64,000 nucleotides of DNA from the NCBI GenBank assembly GCA_963691705.1, contig OY829545.1, positions 39,729,475-39,793,474 of the forward strand, given 5' to 3'. Shown piece by piece: positions 54,861 to 64,000 of this stretch (position 1 is its first letter; each line of letters begins with the position of its first letter). The translations under genes and the position numbers were made by a program. The stretch is from Viola odorata (Eukaryota > Streptophyta > Magnoliopsida > Malpighiales > Violaceae). The notes under the pieces are model-generated. The model made no database searches. It was not told the origin of the DNA and was given only the letters and a program-made list of their open reading frames with translations.

Positions 54861-55273
54861 CCGAGTAAGCACTTCGATCCCTGAAAAATCAATTAAGACG
54901 CTTGGGAAAAATAACTGCAATTGTAGAATCCGATCCGTCATAGGCGCATCTGCTCGTTGAACGCACCAATCAAAGAGCACCAAAGAACCGCCCAACCACC
55001 TGCCACTGAAAAGACGGCCCTGTAACAGTCAAGACAGAGCATTCATTGCTAATCCCCGGAACACGACCACTGCAATATAATGTCCCGAGGAAGACCCATT
55101 TTCAGTTGGGCTCATGACAAATATTTCCAACCAATAAAGCAAGCAACCAAGCAAGAAAAAGAGAAGACTTGGGAAAAAGCAGAGACAGTTATTTATTTAT
55201 GGCCAGGTGGCCTTAACGTTCAAATATGTACAAGAAACATAGGAAAAACAACGAGAAGAAGCGAAGCCAGCAG

Positions 55274-55528
55274 TCAGATATTGGACCCCGCATCATCTTC
55301 CCCTAGCACAACGAGAACCTCCTTTAAAGCGTCAGCGACGGAGGTCAGTTCGGAAGAGCAAGCTCTCATGCCCTTTAGGCAGCAGGCCAGCAGATCTTTC
55401 CTCTGCTGCAGCATCGAGGCCACCACATCAAGGTGAGCACTGACAGTGGCCAGTTTCGCCAAACTCTCTAGGGGATTAAATCCTCCAGAGTTATTCCCAG
55501 CTGTCTAGACAGAATAGGGGTTTGCACC
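55274..55528 (-). pseudogene. Tat-1 antisense gene 4, 3' part
   Basis: Encodes MAKLATVSAHLDVVASMLQQ and KDLLACCLKGMRACSSEL up to the stop at 55274, matching gene 4 of Tat-2. The 5' part lies at 61664-61795 on the other side of Tat-1b, which inserted at target GCACC (55524-55528). Confidence 0.75.
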
Positions 55529-56098
55529 TGATAACAATCCACCTAAAAGAAAGGGTATTTTCGCCTATCACCCGGTGGGGAGAGGCATAGCTACTGTTTC
55601 ACACCACCACGGTAGGGACAAGATCGCTACCTCCCCAAAGGCTAACGCTGCAAAGGCTTACGGGGCCCTACCGGCTCCTCTCACGGACCTCCTGCTTGGC
55701 TCGAAGAGTTATCTCACCCCCGGAGGAAACCACGCGTCAGGATTAATGCTCCGGCCATTATCCTACCACGACAATATCTACCTAAACACCTACCGCCGAG
55801 GTAGCGTATCACGATAAGGGCGAATCACAGACCCTAACGCGAGCGATAGCTCCGTACCCATTTACTCGGGCGGGAACGCCCCTTTCTTCTATAAATACCT
55901 CCCCCACAAAGGAGGCAGGTAAGCGGACTTGACTGGCCAAAACTCTGCCAATTTCAGTACACCTACTGACTTAAGCATCGGAGTGTTTCCGCCGGAGACC
56001 CCCTCCGGCGCATTGCAGGTACCGTGGACCGTCGTGCACACTGATCCGAGAAAAGCTGCTCCGCCATACATCCTTCGGCAGAAGACAAATTATTATCA
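55529..56098 (+). repeat. Tat-1b 5' LTR
   Basis: TGATAACAATCC to AATTATTATCA, 570 bp. TATA box and stem-loop as in Tat-1. Followed by PBS TGGTGCTCTCGTTGAGAG at 56102-56119. Confidence 0.92.
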
Positions 56099-56183
56099 AA
56101 TTGGTGCTCTCGTTGAGAGTTTTGGTTCTATTAAGTGAGCATCCTTAATAACCAAGCTCCTCCTCCCCGAAGCTAGAAGGATT

Positions 56184-57509
56184 ATGGCCTCGGAGTCAGA
56201 TCCGGTGCTGTCCCGAACTTCCAACATCCCATACAACACCCGCAGACGCTTGTTTCCCTTCGCCACCTCTGATGCCCCCACCCCAGGGCAGGATGTCACT
56301 GCAGGAGACTTAGATCTTCCTCCTAGGTCAAGTGCAGAAGAAGTTACATTCCAGATTTGCTCTCCCTTCTCCCATATAGCAGGAACCAGCCATCCTACCC
56401 CCCAAGCGGGAAGATCTATGATGGGAGAAGCGGACAACCCTTTCGTGAATTCAATAGCAACTCTCCAAGCTCAACTGGATCAACTGACAGAAATGGCTGC
56501 TGGATTTACTCCTTATGCGTCAAGACCTGGTGTGTCCTCCCAAGTAATTTTCACCCCGTCCCTTGTCACCGAACGACCCTTATTGCCCCAACAGTCTAGG
56601 GCACTCCCGTCCTCCTTACCTTTCCCCTTGGCTCCCATAAACGTCCCACCATTCACGCGCGGACCTGCCGACCATTATGGACAATATAGGGGAGGAATCT
56701 CTATCCCCGAAGCAGTCCGCCAGCGTGACGAGTATAGGGAGCCCTGGGATGATCGACGGGGAGATATAGTGAGAGATCCATCTCCTAGATACAGCGAGAG
56801 GTCTAGCAGCAGAAGTCGATGAGCTCGAACTCCAAGGAGCCGTAGTCGTTCTCCTAGGAGACATCAGGAATATGACCCTCAAAATCCCAGATACGACGCT
56901 GAAATTCCACATCAGCGTCAGCCTCGTAGGATCCCCGATGCTAACGCGGGTAATCCGTTCAGCTACCGTGTCAGGCACCACAGAGTCCATCGACATGTGA
57001 AACTCCCAGCAGAATCCTATGACGGTACAAAAGATCCCATTTCTCACCTCAATAAGGTGAAGGATTTCGTGCAATTCCAAACGCGCAGTGACGCAGCATT
57101 GTGTCAAATTTTCGTAATGACGTTGTCAGGAGTGGCACGTCTATGGTTCGAGGGGCTCCCCGCCAGGTCTATCGATAATTTTTCTCAGCTGGAAGAAAAA
57201 TTCAAAAGTCGGTTTAGCACGGCTATTCCTATCAGAAAGTCAGCAGCTGCGCTGTTCGATATCCGTCGAAAACCACAAGAATCATTGAACGATTTCTTAG
57301 GACGATTTGATCTTGAAATGTCCCTAACACCGGGGGTCACTATCGATTTTGCGATTGAGGCCCTGAAACGCAATTGTCGATACAGTAAACTGAAAGATAC
57401 GCTAACGGTGGACCCCCCAACGACCCTGGATGCATTGAGGTTGAAAGCGCATAACTATGTGAGAATGGAAGAGGAAGAAAATAGAGAATGGATCCGAGGC
57501 ATGCCGGCG
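56184..57509 (+). pseudogene. Tat-1b gag, 5' part
   Basis: Nearly identical to Tat-1 gag (MASESDPVLSRTSNIPYNTR). A UGA at 56820-56822 in the SR-rich block replaces a CGA codon. The core KLPAESYDGTKDPISHLNKV is intact. Interrupted at 57509 by a solo LTR. Confidence 0.9.
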
Positions 57510-58670
57510 TGATACGATCCCAGCCGGAGCCAACCCTAGTGCCGCACCCGCAGGCGCAACCACCCGCGCCAAGGCCCGAGCCTTGGAGGATGCATCCGCG
57601 AGCCTCCCATTGCCGCCCACGGGTCCGATCACTCGTGCCAGGGCCCGCGCCCTACAAGTGAGGCTCAGTAGCCTCATCCATATGGAACTGAAGGCAGAGA
57701 CAGCCTTGGAGGAAGCCAGCCTGCGCGCACCCCAGCCGCGCCTTGTAACCCTAATCCGCACCGCGTCCGCGCCTACGGATGGGCTACACATGGCCACCTC
57801 GGACCTTTAGGTCCACCAGCGCCCTTTTCCTATTTTTGACCAGACCACGATCATTTATAATACAAGAGAGGAGTCCAGGCCAAAAATCAGGAGAAACGCC
57901 CGAAGGATTTGGGACAGGCCCAAATCACAAGCCCGCATTGGACAGCGAAAGCCACTGCCGAGCCTTTTGAAGATTGGAGCATATTTTCTCGCACAATATT
58001 CAGTCCAGAACTTAATATATGTGTTAAGAAGTTTCCCTCCAAATTTCAGTGGGAACGCTTGAGGGAATAAGGAAAACGCCTTGTTTCCTTAAAACGTGAT
58101 TCGGCGGACCCGCAAGCAAAGCCACTTGGGCCTTTTGACCTAAACGGCGGAGCCTGCACTTCTATCCTTATTATTAGACTTTATTTATGTTAATTTAGGG
58201 TTTCAGAACTTATTTGGAAGGGTGGCTTGTTGCCAATTTCGTTTAAGTCATTATTTAGAAACTAAACTAGTTTCCATTTTTGGAATTAGGGTTTTGCGCT
58301 TCCTTAAAAAGGAGCCGCCCATGTTATTTTCAGCAGACTTTGATTATTGATTATTGAAAGCATATTGCTTTGGATCTTTATCCACTTGTTCTTGATGAAC
58401 CTTGCAACTAATTGAGTTTCGTGCATTCGATTAGCTTGTCAAGTAAAACTTGAAAGCACCTTTCATTGAGTCATCCGTTCTTTGGATTGCCAAGCATTGC
58501 GATTTGGAGATTCAAAGGTTTGACGCAAGATCCTCAAGGGATTCTGCGTGGAGTGCCAAGCATTGCGACTTGGAGATTCACGTGTCTTCTTCGAGTTATT
58601 TTCCGCATTGAAAGCCACGTCGTCGGACAACGATCTAAGGAGGGCGTTCTAGCCTACAAGGAACGTAACA
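57510..58670 (+). repeat. Solo LTR of element B family
   Basis: TGATACGATCCC to GGAACGTAACA, 1161 bp, with target CGGCG at 57505-57509 and 58671-58675. The undisturbed target reads ATGCCGGCGGACCC in Tat-1 gag (28004 on). It encodes the pol-tail peptide LPLPPTGPITRARARALQ in its 5' part. Confidence 0.95.
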
Positions 58671-59415
58671 CGGCGGACCCATATGTGGCCCCTAACGTCT
58701 TGAACAACAATGCCCCTGACGCTAAACCCACCGAGGATCCCGGGCAGCGGAAAGAACATAACACCAAGACTTCTAACCGACAGAGAGGCAATTTCTCAAA
58801 AGGAAGATCTGGAGGATCCCCCACTGGGAAGCAAACGGACCCGCAAAGGGCCGGATATACGATCCTGACCTCCCATCTCTCATACTCCCAAGGGCGGAGA
58901 TCTTAGCAATAGTCCAACAGAGAAATCTGTCTATCCGTTACCCAGCTCCCGTGAAACTAGGAGTAATCATGGGAGGAAGAGAAAATGCATACTGCAAATT
59001 CCATAAGGTCAAGGGACACTCAACGGATGTATGCAGAGAGTTAAAATCGGCTATAGAGCGATTGGTCGAAGAGGGCTACCTTGGGGAATTTGCCACAAAG
59101 GCCAGGGAGGAAGCCAGAAACAACCCAACTGGAAATACAACTGAGCAGAGGCAAGCGCCCTCGCATGCTACAGGGGCTAACGCAGTTCCCCTCGGGCCAA
59201 ATAGAGAAGCGCTCGCTATCGATAGCGACCAAATGCCCATGATAAATATCATTGCAGGGGGAGCACCCTATTGTGAGGAAATTACGCCGCAAACGCCCAA
59301 CCCAGACGAAAATCGAGGCGATAAGCGCCTTAGACAGAATGATATTGTCTTTCTCAGAGGAGGACGAAAAAGGCATCGTTTTCCCGCATAATGACACGAT
59401 GGCTGTGACGCCCGT
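58671..59415 (+). pseudogene. Tat-1b gag, 3' part, and start of protease
   Basis: Gag resumes after the target repeat (ADPYVAPNVLNNNAPDAKP). A one-base deletion near 58846 shifts the frame; the knuckle CKFHKVKGHSTDVC follows at about 59000. The start of the protease region follows in a shifted frame before it is cut at 59415. Confidence 0.85.
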
Positions 59416-59829
59416 TGATAACAACTGAGATAACCCTGATGGTCCTACTACAAGTGACTCTTGTCGGAGCAGTTTCCCAAACGGCCTACACGGGTATCAA
59501 TGTATCGCCCAAGGATCGGCGATGGACTCCTAGGATGGTCGACTTCAGCGGGGGGACTCACGCGACTCTATACGCACGGCGTCATCCCGTCCTAGGAACC
59601 AACAAGGTTATCGCTCCCGACAGCCTCACGCGACATCACCCCTGACGTCATCAACTGATATCGCCTGTGACGTCATCATCAAACGGCGCCTTTGTTGGTA
59701 TCGCCAGGTATCGCTGTCCAGATTCTATAAATACCCCATCTTTTTCCATAAGGAGGACGGTCAGATTCACCCAGAGAAACCTCTGCTACTTTAAAAACCC
59801 ATACTGACTTAAGCATCAGAGTGTCTACG
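59416..59829 (+). repeat. Tat-2-type LTR, 3'-truncated fragment
   Basis: Begins TGATAACAACTGAG like Tat-2's LTR and ends within GTGTCTACGC, where the duplicated segment starts. The TATA box CTATAAATA is retained near 59723-59731. Either the 5' LTR of an inserted Tat-2-type copy or a solo LTR cut by the later duplication. Confidence 0.88.
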
Positions 59830-59929
59830 CCAAGAACCAGCAGGCTAACGGAAGAAACGACAAAAAAGGAAAAGTAAAAAGCATCATTTTATTCATAAAA
59901 CGCCAATAGGCGGGTACAATGCAAAATGG

Positions 59930-60352
59930 CTAATCCTCATCAGGCCAGTAAATGCCATGGTGATAAACCCCGTCATCATCAAGGAATGGCATCTTCCCGT
60001 CAGCATTCGGGACAGGCTGGTCTGCCTCCCTTTCTGGGCAGGACCCTGACGTGCATGATTTTCCTTTGGCACTCGAATCTGCCAACCCCGCACCAGCACT
60101 GATGGGAAAATCCTCGTTCAGCGAGCAATCAGGGGAAGAAAAACGTTTGCCACCCTCTTGAATAGTAGAACCAGAAGAAGCCAAAGTGGCAAAGGGCGTC
60201 TGGGAAGTCTGTTTCCCCTGCTTCTTACGACCCTTTCGGCGGACCGGAGGCCTCCATGGTGGCGAAGGAGGGGGATGATCTGAGTCCGGCGAAGTCGGGG
60301 GAGTCGGCAAGGAGTCGCGATCCATGGAACTTAAGAAATAAAAATCTGCCAT
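59930..60352 (-). CDS. Duplicate of antisense gene 3
   Basis: Same 140-codon frame as 54786-54364 with a few substitutions; MADFYFLSSMDRDSLPTPPT start and TATA box (60427-60417) kept. The coding frame is intact after duplication. Confidence 0.7.
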   Translation of the reverse strand: MADFYFLSSMDRDSLPTPPTSPDSDHPPPSPPWRPPVRRKGRKKQGKQTSQTPFATLASSGSTIQEGGKRFSSPDCSLNEDFPISAGAGLADSSAKGKSCTSGSCPEREADQPVPNADGKMPFLDDDGVYHHGIYWPDED

Positions 60353-60839
60353 GTCACCTGCAAAAGCAAAAGAGAAGGAAAAGGATGAAGATGAACAGGA
60401 AAGGGAAACCAAACTCCCTTATATAGCCGAGTAAGCACTTCGATCCCTGAAAAATCAATTAAGACGCTTGGGAAAAATAACTGCAATTGTAGAATCTGAT
60501 CCGTCACAGGGGCATCTGCTCGTTGAACGCACCAATCAAAGAGCACCAAAGAACCGCCCAACCACCTGCCACTGAAAAGACGGCCCTGTAACAGTCAAGA
60601 CAGAGCATTCATTGCTAATCCCCGGAACACGACCACTGCAATATAATATCCCGAGGAAGACCCATTTTCAGTTGGGCTCATGACAAATATTTCCAACCAA
60701 TAAAGTAAGCAACCAAGTAAGAAAAAGAGAAGACTTGGGAAAAAGCAGAGACAGTTATTTATTTATGGCCAGGTGGCCTTAACGTTCAAATATGTACAAG
60801 AAACATAGGAAAAACAACGAGAAGAAGTGAAGCCAGCAG

Positions 60840-61094
60840 TCAGATATTGGACCCCGCATCATCTTCCCCTAGCACAACGAGAACCTCCTCTAAAGCGTCA
60901 GCGACGGAGGTCAGTTCGGAAGAGCAAGCTCTCATGCCCTTTAGGCAGCAGGCCAGCAGATCTTTCCTCTGCTGCAGCATCGAGGCCACCACATCAAGGT
61001 GAGCACTGATAGTGGCCAGTTTCGCCAAACTCTCTAGGGGATTAAATCCTCCAGAGTTATTCCCAGCTGTCTAGACAGAATAGGGGTTAGCACC
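60840..61094 (-). pseudogene. Duplicate of antisense gene 4, 3' part
   Basis: Copy of 55528-55274 (KDLLACCLKGMRACSSEL). In this copy the 5' part (61795-61664) is separated from it only by the LTR 61095-61663. Confidence 0.75.
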
Positions 61095-61663
61095 TGATAA
61101 CAATCCACCTAAAAGAAAGGGTATTTTCGCCTATCACCCGGTGGGGAGAGGCATAGCTACTGTTTCACACCACCACGGTAGGGACAAGATCGCTACCTCC
61201 CCAAAGGCTAACGCTGCAAAGGCTTACTGGGCCCTACCGGCTCCTCTCACGGACCTCCTGCTTGGCTCGAAGAGTTATCTCACCCCCGGAGGAAACCACG
61301 CGTCAGGATTAATGCTCCGGCAATTATCCTACCACGACAATATCTACCTAAACACCTACCGCCGAGGTAGCGTATCACGATAAGGGCGAATCACAGACCC
61401 TAACGCGAGCGATAGCTCCGTACCCATTTACTCGGACGGGAACGCCCCTTTCTTCTATAAATACCTCCCCCACAAAGGAGGCAGGTAAGCGGACTTGACT
61501 GGCCAAAACTCTGCCAATTTCAGTACACCTACTGACTTAAGCATCGGAGTGTTTCCGTCGGAGACCCCTCCGGCGCATTGCAGGTACCGTGGACCGTCGT
61601 GCACACTGATCCGAGAAAAGCTGCTCCACCATACATCATTCGGCAGAAGACAAATTATTATCA
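61095..61663 (+). repeat. Tat-1-type LTR, terminal LTR of Tat-1b
   Basis: 569 bp with GCACC on both sides (61090-61094 and 61664-61668), so taken alone it looks like a solo LTR. It is near-identical to 55529-56098. Confidence 0.92.
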
Positions 61664-61795
61664 GCACCCCTGCAACTCCAGGACATCCTCGGAGGTCTTG
61701 GTGATCATCCTCTCCAGGAAGCCGATGTCACCCTCAGTAAGATTCTTCAGGGTCAGAGTTTTGGAGATCAGGAAATTGCGAGTCAGTTCATCCAT
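61664..61795 (-). pseudogene. Tat-1 antisense gene 4, 5' part
   Basis: ATG at 61795 (MDELTRNFLISKTLTLKNLT), then EGDIGFLERMITKTSEDVLE, up to the insertion point. Together with 55528-55274 it matches the length and order of Tat-2 gene 4. TATA box at 61866-61854, about 60 bases upstream. Confidence 0.75.
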
Positions 61796-61853
61796 GGCCG
61801 AATATGAAAAGAAAGAACGTGAAAAATGCGAAGAAACTGGCACAGAGAAATCT

Positions 61854-61866
61854 CTGATTTATAGAT
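61854..61866 (-). promoter_or_regulatory. TATA box of antisense gene 4 (Tat-1)
   Basis: Minus-strand ATCTATAAATCAG, conserved with Tat-2 (46082-46071). Confidence 0.65.
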
Positions 61867-61990
61867 CCTGACAAAAAACCGTCAGGACCATCTTCTGAGG
61901 CAAAACCGCCCCGGTACTTAAAGGGACTCTCCATAAGAGAAGGAACGTTAGCCCTTCGTAAACACTCGGGCTCATTTTCAGTTGGGCTTA

Positions 61991-62562
61991 TGATAACAAT
62001 CCACCTAAAAGAAAGGGTATTTTCGTCTATCACCCGGTGGGAAGAGGCATAGCTACTGTTTCGCACCACCACGGTAGGGACAAGATTGCTACCTTCCCCA
62101 AAGGCTAACACTACAAAGGCTAACGGGACCCTACCGACTCCTCTCACGGACCTCCTGCTTGGCTCAAGGACTTATCTCACCCCCAGAGGAAACCACGCGT
62201 CAGGATTAACGCTCCGGCCATTATCCTACCGCGGCAATATCTACCTACGAACCTACCGCCAAGGTAGAGTATCATGATAAGGGCGAACCACAGACCCTAA
62301 CGCGAGCGATAGCTCCGTACCCATTTACTCGGGCGGGAACGCCCCCTTTCTTCTATAAATACCTCCCCCACAAAGGAGGCAGGTAAGCGGACTTGACTAG
62401 CCAAAACTCTGCCAATTTTAGTACACCTACTGACTTAAGCATCGGAGTGTTTCCGCCGGAGACCCCCTCCGGCGCATTGCAGGTACTGTGGACCGTCGCA
62501 CACACTGATCTGAGAAGAGCTGCTCCGCCATACATCCTTCGGCAGAAGACAAATTATTATCA
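61991..62562 (+). repeat. Tat-1 3' LTR
   Basis: TGATAACAATCC to AAATTATTATCA, followed by target CCAAA. Preceded by TTCAGTTGGGCTTA, as in Tat-2, without a purine-rich tract. Confidence 0.93.
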
Positions 62563-62567
62563 CCAAA

Positions 62568-62848
62568 CACTATCATTTGTGTAAATCCAAGTAAGTTTCA
62601 TGATTAAAGAGTGAAAGGGTTGGGTTTGTATATTTGAGATTCTTTCAATCACTTGTGATTGAAAGTTCCTATCTAGTTATTTCATCAATACATCTTTGAC
62701 CTTTCATCCATTCAATCCATTGCAACCTCTACTCCAATCCGTCCATCTTCATCATCATCTTCAATATCATCCATCATCAAGTCATCAACCAACTTCCCAA
62801 AGAGGACTAGATCTATGCAAGCCTCCAAGTGTAACCGAGACTGTATCA
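62568..62848 (+). repeat. LTR E'' (second part)
   Basis: Resumes after the Tat-1 target repeat and ends CCGAGACTGTATCA. It matches the 3' half of LTR E (23304-23580, minus). Together with 25399-26032 it makes a 915-bp LTR. Confidence 0.85.
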
Positions 62849-62850
62849 TG

Positions 62851-62862
62851 TGGTAGCGGAGC
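62851..62862 (+). promoter_or_regulatory. Primer binding site of element E''
   Basis: TGGTAGCGGAGC, two bases after the LTR end. The leader follows. Confidence 0.75.
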
Positions 62863-62941
62863 AAAGGTTGTCCTCTATGTTGGTAAATTAATTTTTGTGA
62901 GCATATTTGTGGTTGAAATGGTCTATTAGAGCTTGGGTATC

Positions 62942-63877
62942 TGATGTGAACCCTAGTACGCATCGCACGCACGCCGTACTTTCACGCGTGCCCTTGCCGC
63001 CCCTTGGCCCGATGACGCGCCAACACAGCAAGCGCCTGTCCAGCTAGCTTTCTTTGTTCCTACATGACGAGATTCAGCGCGAGGCTACGCTGGAGGAGTC
63101 CGTACTGTGCGAGCACACGCCGCGCTTAGTGACGCTGCTGGTCGCGCCCAGCGCACACGATAGCGCCTACGGAATGGACACCTGAGCCAAGTCAGACTTG
63201 GGAAATATTTGCCGAGCTCCAGCTAAGTTACAAGATAGCTTCAAGGGTCTAGAAGAGGCTACTGGAGTTTCAAGTCAAACGCCCGACGCGTTTGGGAGAA
63301 TGGCCGAGCGGGACAACACATGCGCAAGTCCTAGCGCACCAAGGACTTCGACTTGAGGAAGGACGTGCATTGCGCAATTCTACAGTGCGTAGGATTGCTT
63401 GGGTCTACTAATACTCTTAGTACTAGTATTATAATTAATTTAATTAATTATTTCAGCTTTTGTTCAAGTCAAATTCTTGTATAGATAGAAGTTCTAGTTC
63501 TCGTAGGATTTGTATTTCTTGCGCCTATTTAAGGCAGCCGCTTGGCTTAATAAAATTAGACTTTTTTTGCCAAATTCCTGAGTAAATTTAAGTCTCGCAG
63601 AACCTTGAATCCTTTGAGTCCGAACGCTCGAAGAACCACTCAAGTAAATCGAAAGTTGACCCCCATTGTTCGATTGCCTAGGTTGCTAACCAATTGCTGG
63701 TTAGAGGGTTAGGAGTTCGATCAAGATCCTCATTCGCGTAGCTGGGTTGGCTAGGCATCACGACTTAGCAGGGTCAGTGCACGTTTGGGTTCAATTTAAA
63801 GTATTTCCACACAAAGTCCATCCTTGAATAACGATCGCATAAGGAGAAACGATTCAAGCCTAGCGAGGATCATATCA
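62942..63877 (+). repeat. Solo LTR of element A family
   Basis: TGATGTGAACCC to GGATCATATCA, 936 bp, target GTATC at 62937-62941 and 63878-63882. No PBS follows, so it is solo. It is the inverted relative of 3413-4443 and has a single copy of the unit duplicated there. Confidence 0.93.
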
Positions 63878-63882
63878 GTATC

Positions 63883-64000
63883 ATTTTGGGTGATTTTGAA
63901 AATTTTGAATTTTTGACCCAAATTTTTCATTTTTAGTGGGTTGATCTTCTTGAGCTAAAAAATTCGTCCCAAATTGTGTTTGTGTTCAAAGTCAGCCTTT
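63883..64000 (+). other. Leader of element E'', cut by window edge
   Basis: AT-rich sequence continuing the leader after the solo LTR. No gene is visible. Confidence 0.5.

Larger units (their letters stand above)
54264..55528. repeat. 1265-bp segment duplicated at 59830-61094 (first copy)
   Basis: Covers antisense gene 3, its promoter and the 3' part of gene 4. The second copy has the same length and very few differences. Both copies end with GCACC and are followed by a Tat-1-type LTR. Confidence 0.9.
59830..61094. repeat. 1265-bp duplicated segment (second copy)
   Basis: Copy of 54264-55528. The junction with the LTR fragment shares only CC, which points to joining by repair. Ends with GCACC followed by the terminal LTR. 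Confidence 0.9.
55529..61663 (+). mobile_element. Tat-1b: rearranged Tat-1-type element in antisense gene 4
   Basis: Target GCACC precedes 55529 and follows 61663. It holds a 5' LTR, PBS, gag with a nested solo LTR, the start of protease, a Tat-2-type LTR fragment, a second copy of the host segment, and a terminal LTR. RT, RNase H and integrase are missing. The layout is best explained by tandem duplication followed by LTR-LTR recombination. Confidence 0.85.
26033..62562 (+). mobile_element. Tat-1: Tat-lineage Ty3/gypsy element, full length, with nested insertions
   Basis: LTRs at 26033-26603 and 61991-62562 are nearly identical and flanked by the same 5-bp target CCAAA (26028-26032 and 62563-62567). 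Without the nested Tat-2 and Tat-1b it is about 14.5 kb. Order: LTR, PBS, gag, protease, RT, RNase H, archaeal-type RNase H, integrase, tandem repeats, four antisense genes, LTR. The second RNase H and the motif YVDDVLIKS place it in the Tat lineage. Confidence 0.9.

Noticed and set aside
58466..58670. Open frame starting in the solo LTR and running into gag
   Set aside because: Its first part is LTR sequence also present in element B at 11400-11611; only the part after 58671 is gag.
1..64000. tRNA, rRNA or host protein-coding genes
   Set aside because: I looked for cloverleaf-like ends, rRNA-like conserved blocks and recognisable host domains on both strands and saw none; all long frames belong to retroelements or viral sequence.

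Overview
This window is plant nuclear DNA, almost certainly from an angiosperm, and consists of nested retroelements. I found no host gene, rRNA, tRNA or CRISPR array. The evidence is Ty3/gypsy LTR retrotransposons of two branches, an endogenous plant pararetrovirus (Caulimoviridae), solo LTRs with 5-bp target-site duplications (TSDs), and reading frames broken mostly by C-to-T or G-to-A type stops. I use working labels: elements G, A, F, B, E, H and E'' for the smaller gypsy pieces, and Tat-1, Tat-2 and Tat-1b for the large Tat-lineage elements.

Region 1-26032 is an old, scrambled zone. Element G (minus; gag, leader, 5' LTR) fills 1-3174. Element A (minus; 3' LTR 3413-4443 and decayed pol) runs to 7083. 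A 2.4-kb pararetrovirus fragment (plus) covers 7083-9510. A gag-like fragment F is followed by element B (5' LTR 10414-11611, gag-protease, start of RT), which is cut at about 14692. A 7.5-kb, nearly genome-length pararetrovirus copy (minus) fills 14707-22237. Element E (minus leader, PBS, LTR) and rearranged LTR/gag debris (E, H) follow up to the interrupted LTR E''.

Region 26033-62562 is one Tat-lineage element (Tat-1; TSD CCAAA on both sides) inserted in LTR E''. Inside its integrase sits a complete 15.9-kb second Tat element (Tat-2, 31629-47529, TSD CCTGC). Inside its last antisense gene sits a rearranged Tat-1-type element (Tat-1b, 55529-61663, TSD GCACC), whose gag in turn carries a solo LTR of the element B family (57510-58670, TSD CGGCG). 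LTR E'' resumes at 62568, and a solo LTR of the element A family (62942-63877, TSD GTATC) lies in its leader.

The most interesting content is the 7-8 kb 3' region of both Tat elements. Between integrase and 3' LTR each carries the same four genes on the opposite strand: two related genes with a Transposase_28-like ('putative gypsy type transposon') N-terminal domain and, in three of the four, a C-terminal coiled coil, plus two small genes of unknown function. Start codons, TATA boxes and short GT-AG introns are recognisable in both elements although the elements have diverged, which argues for a selected, independently transcribed antisense gene cassette. Tandem repeats separate it from the convergent gag-pol unit.

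All boundaries were read by eye from LTR termini, TSDs and translated frames. Identities are impressions, not alignments.
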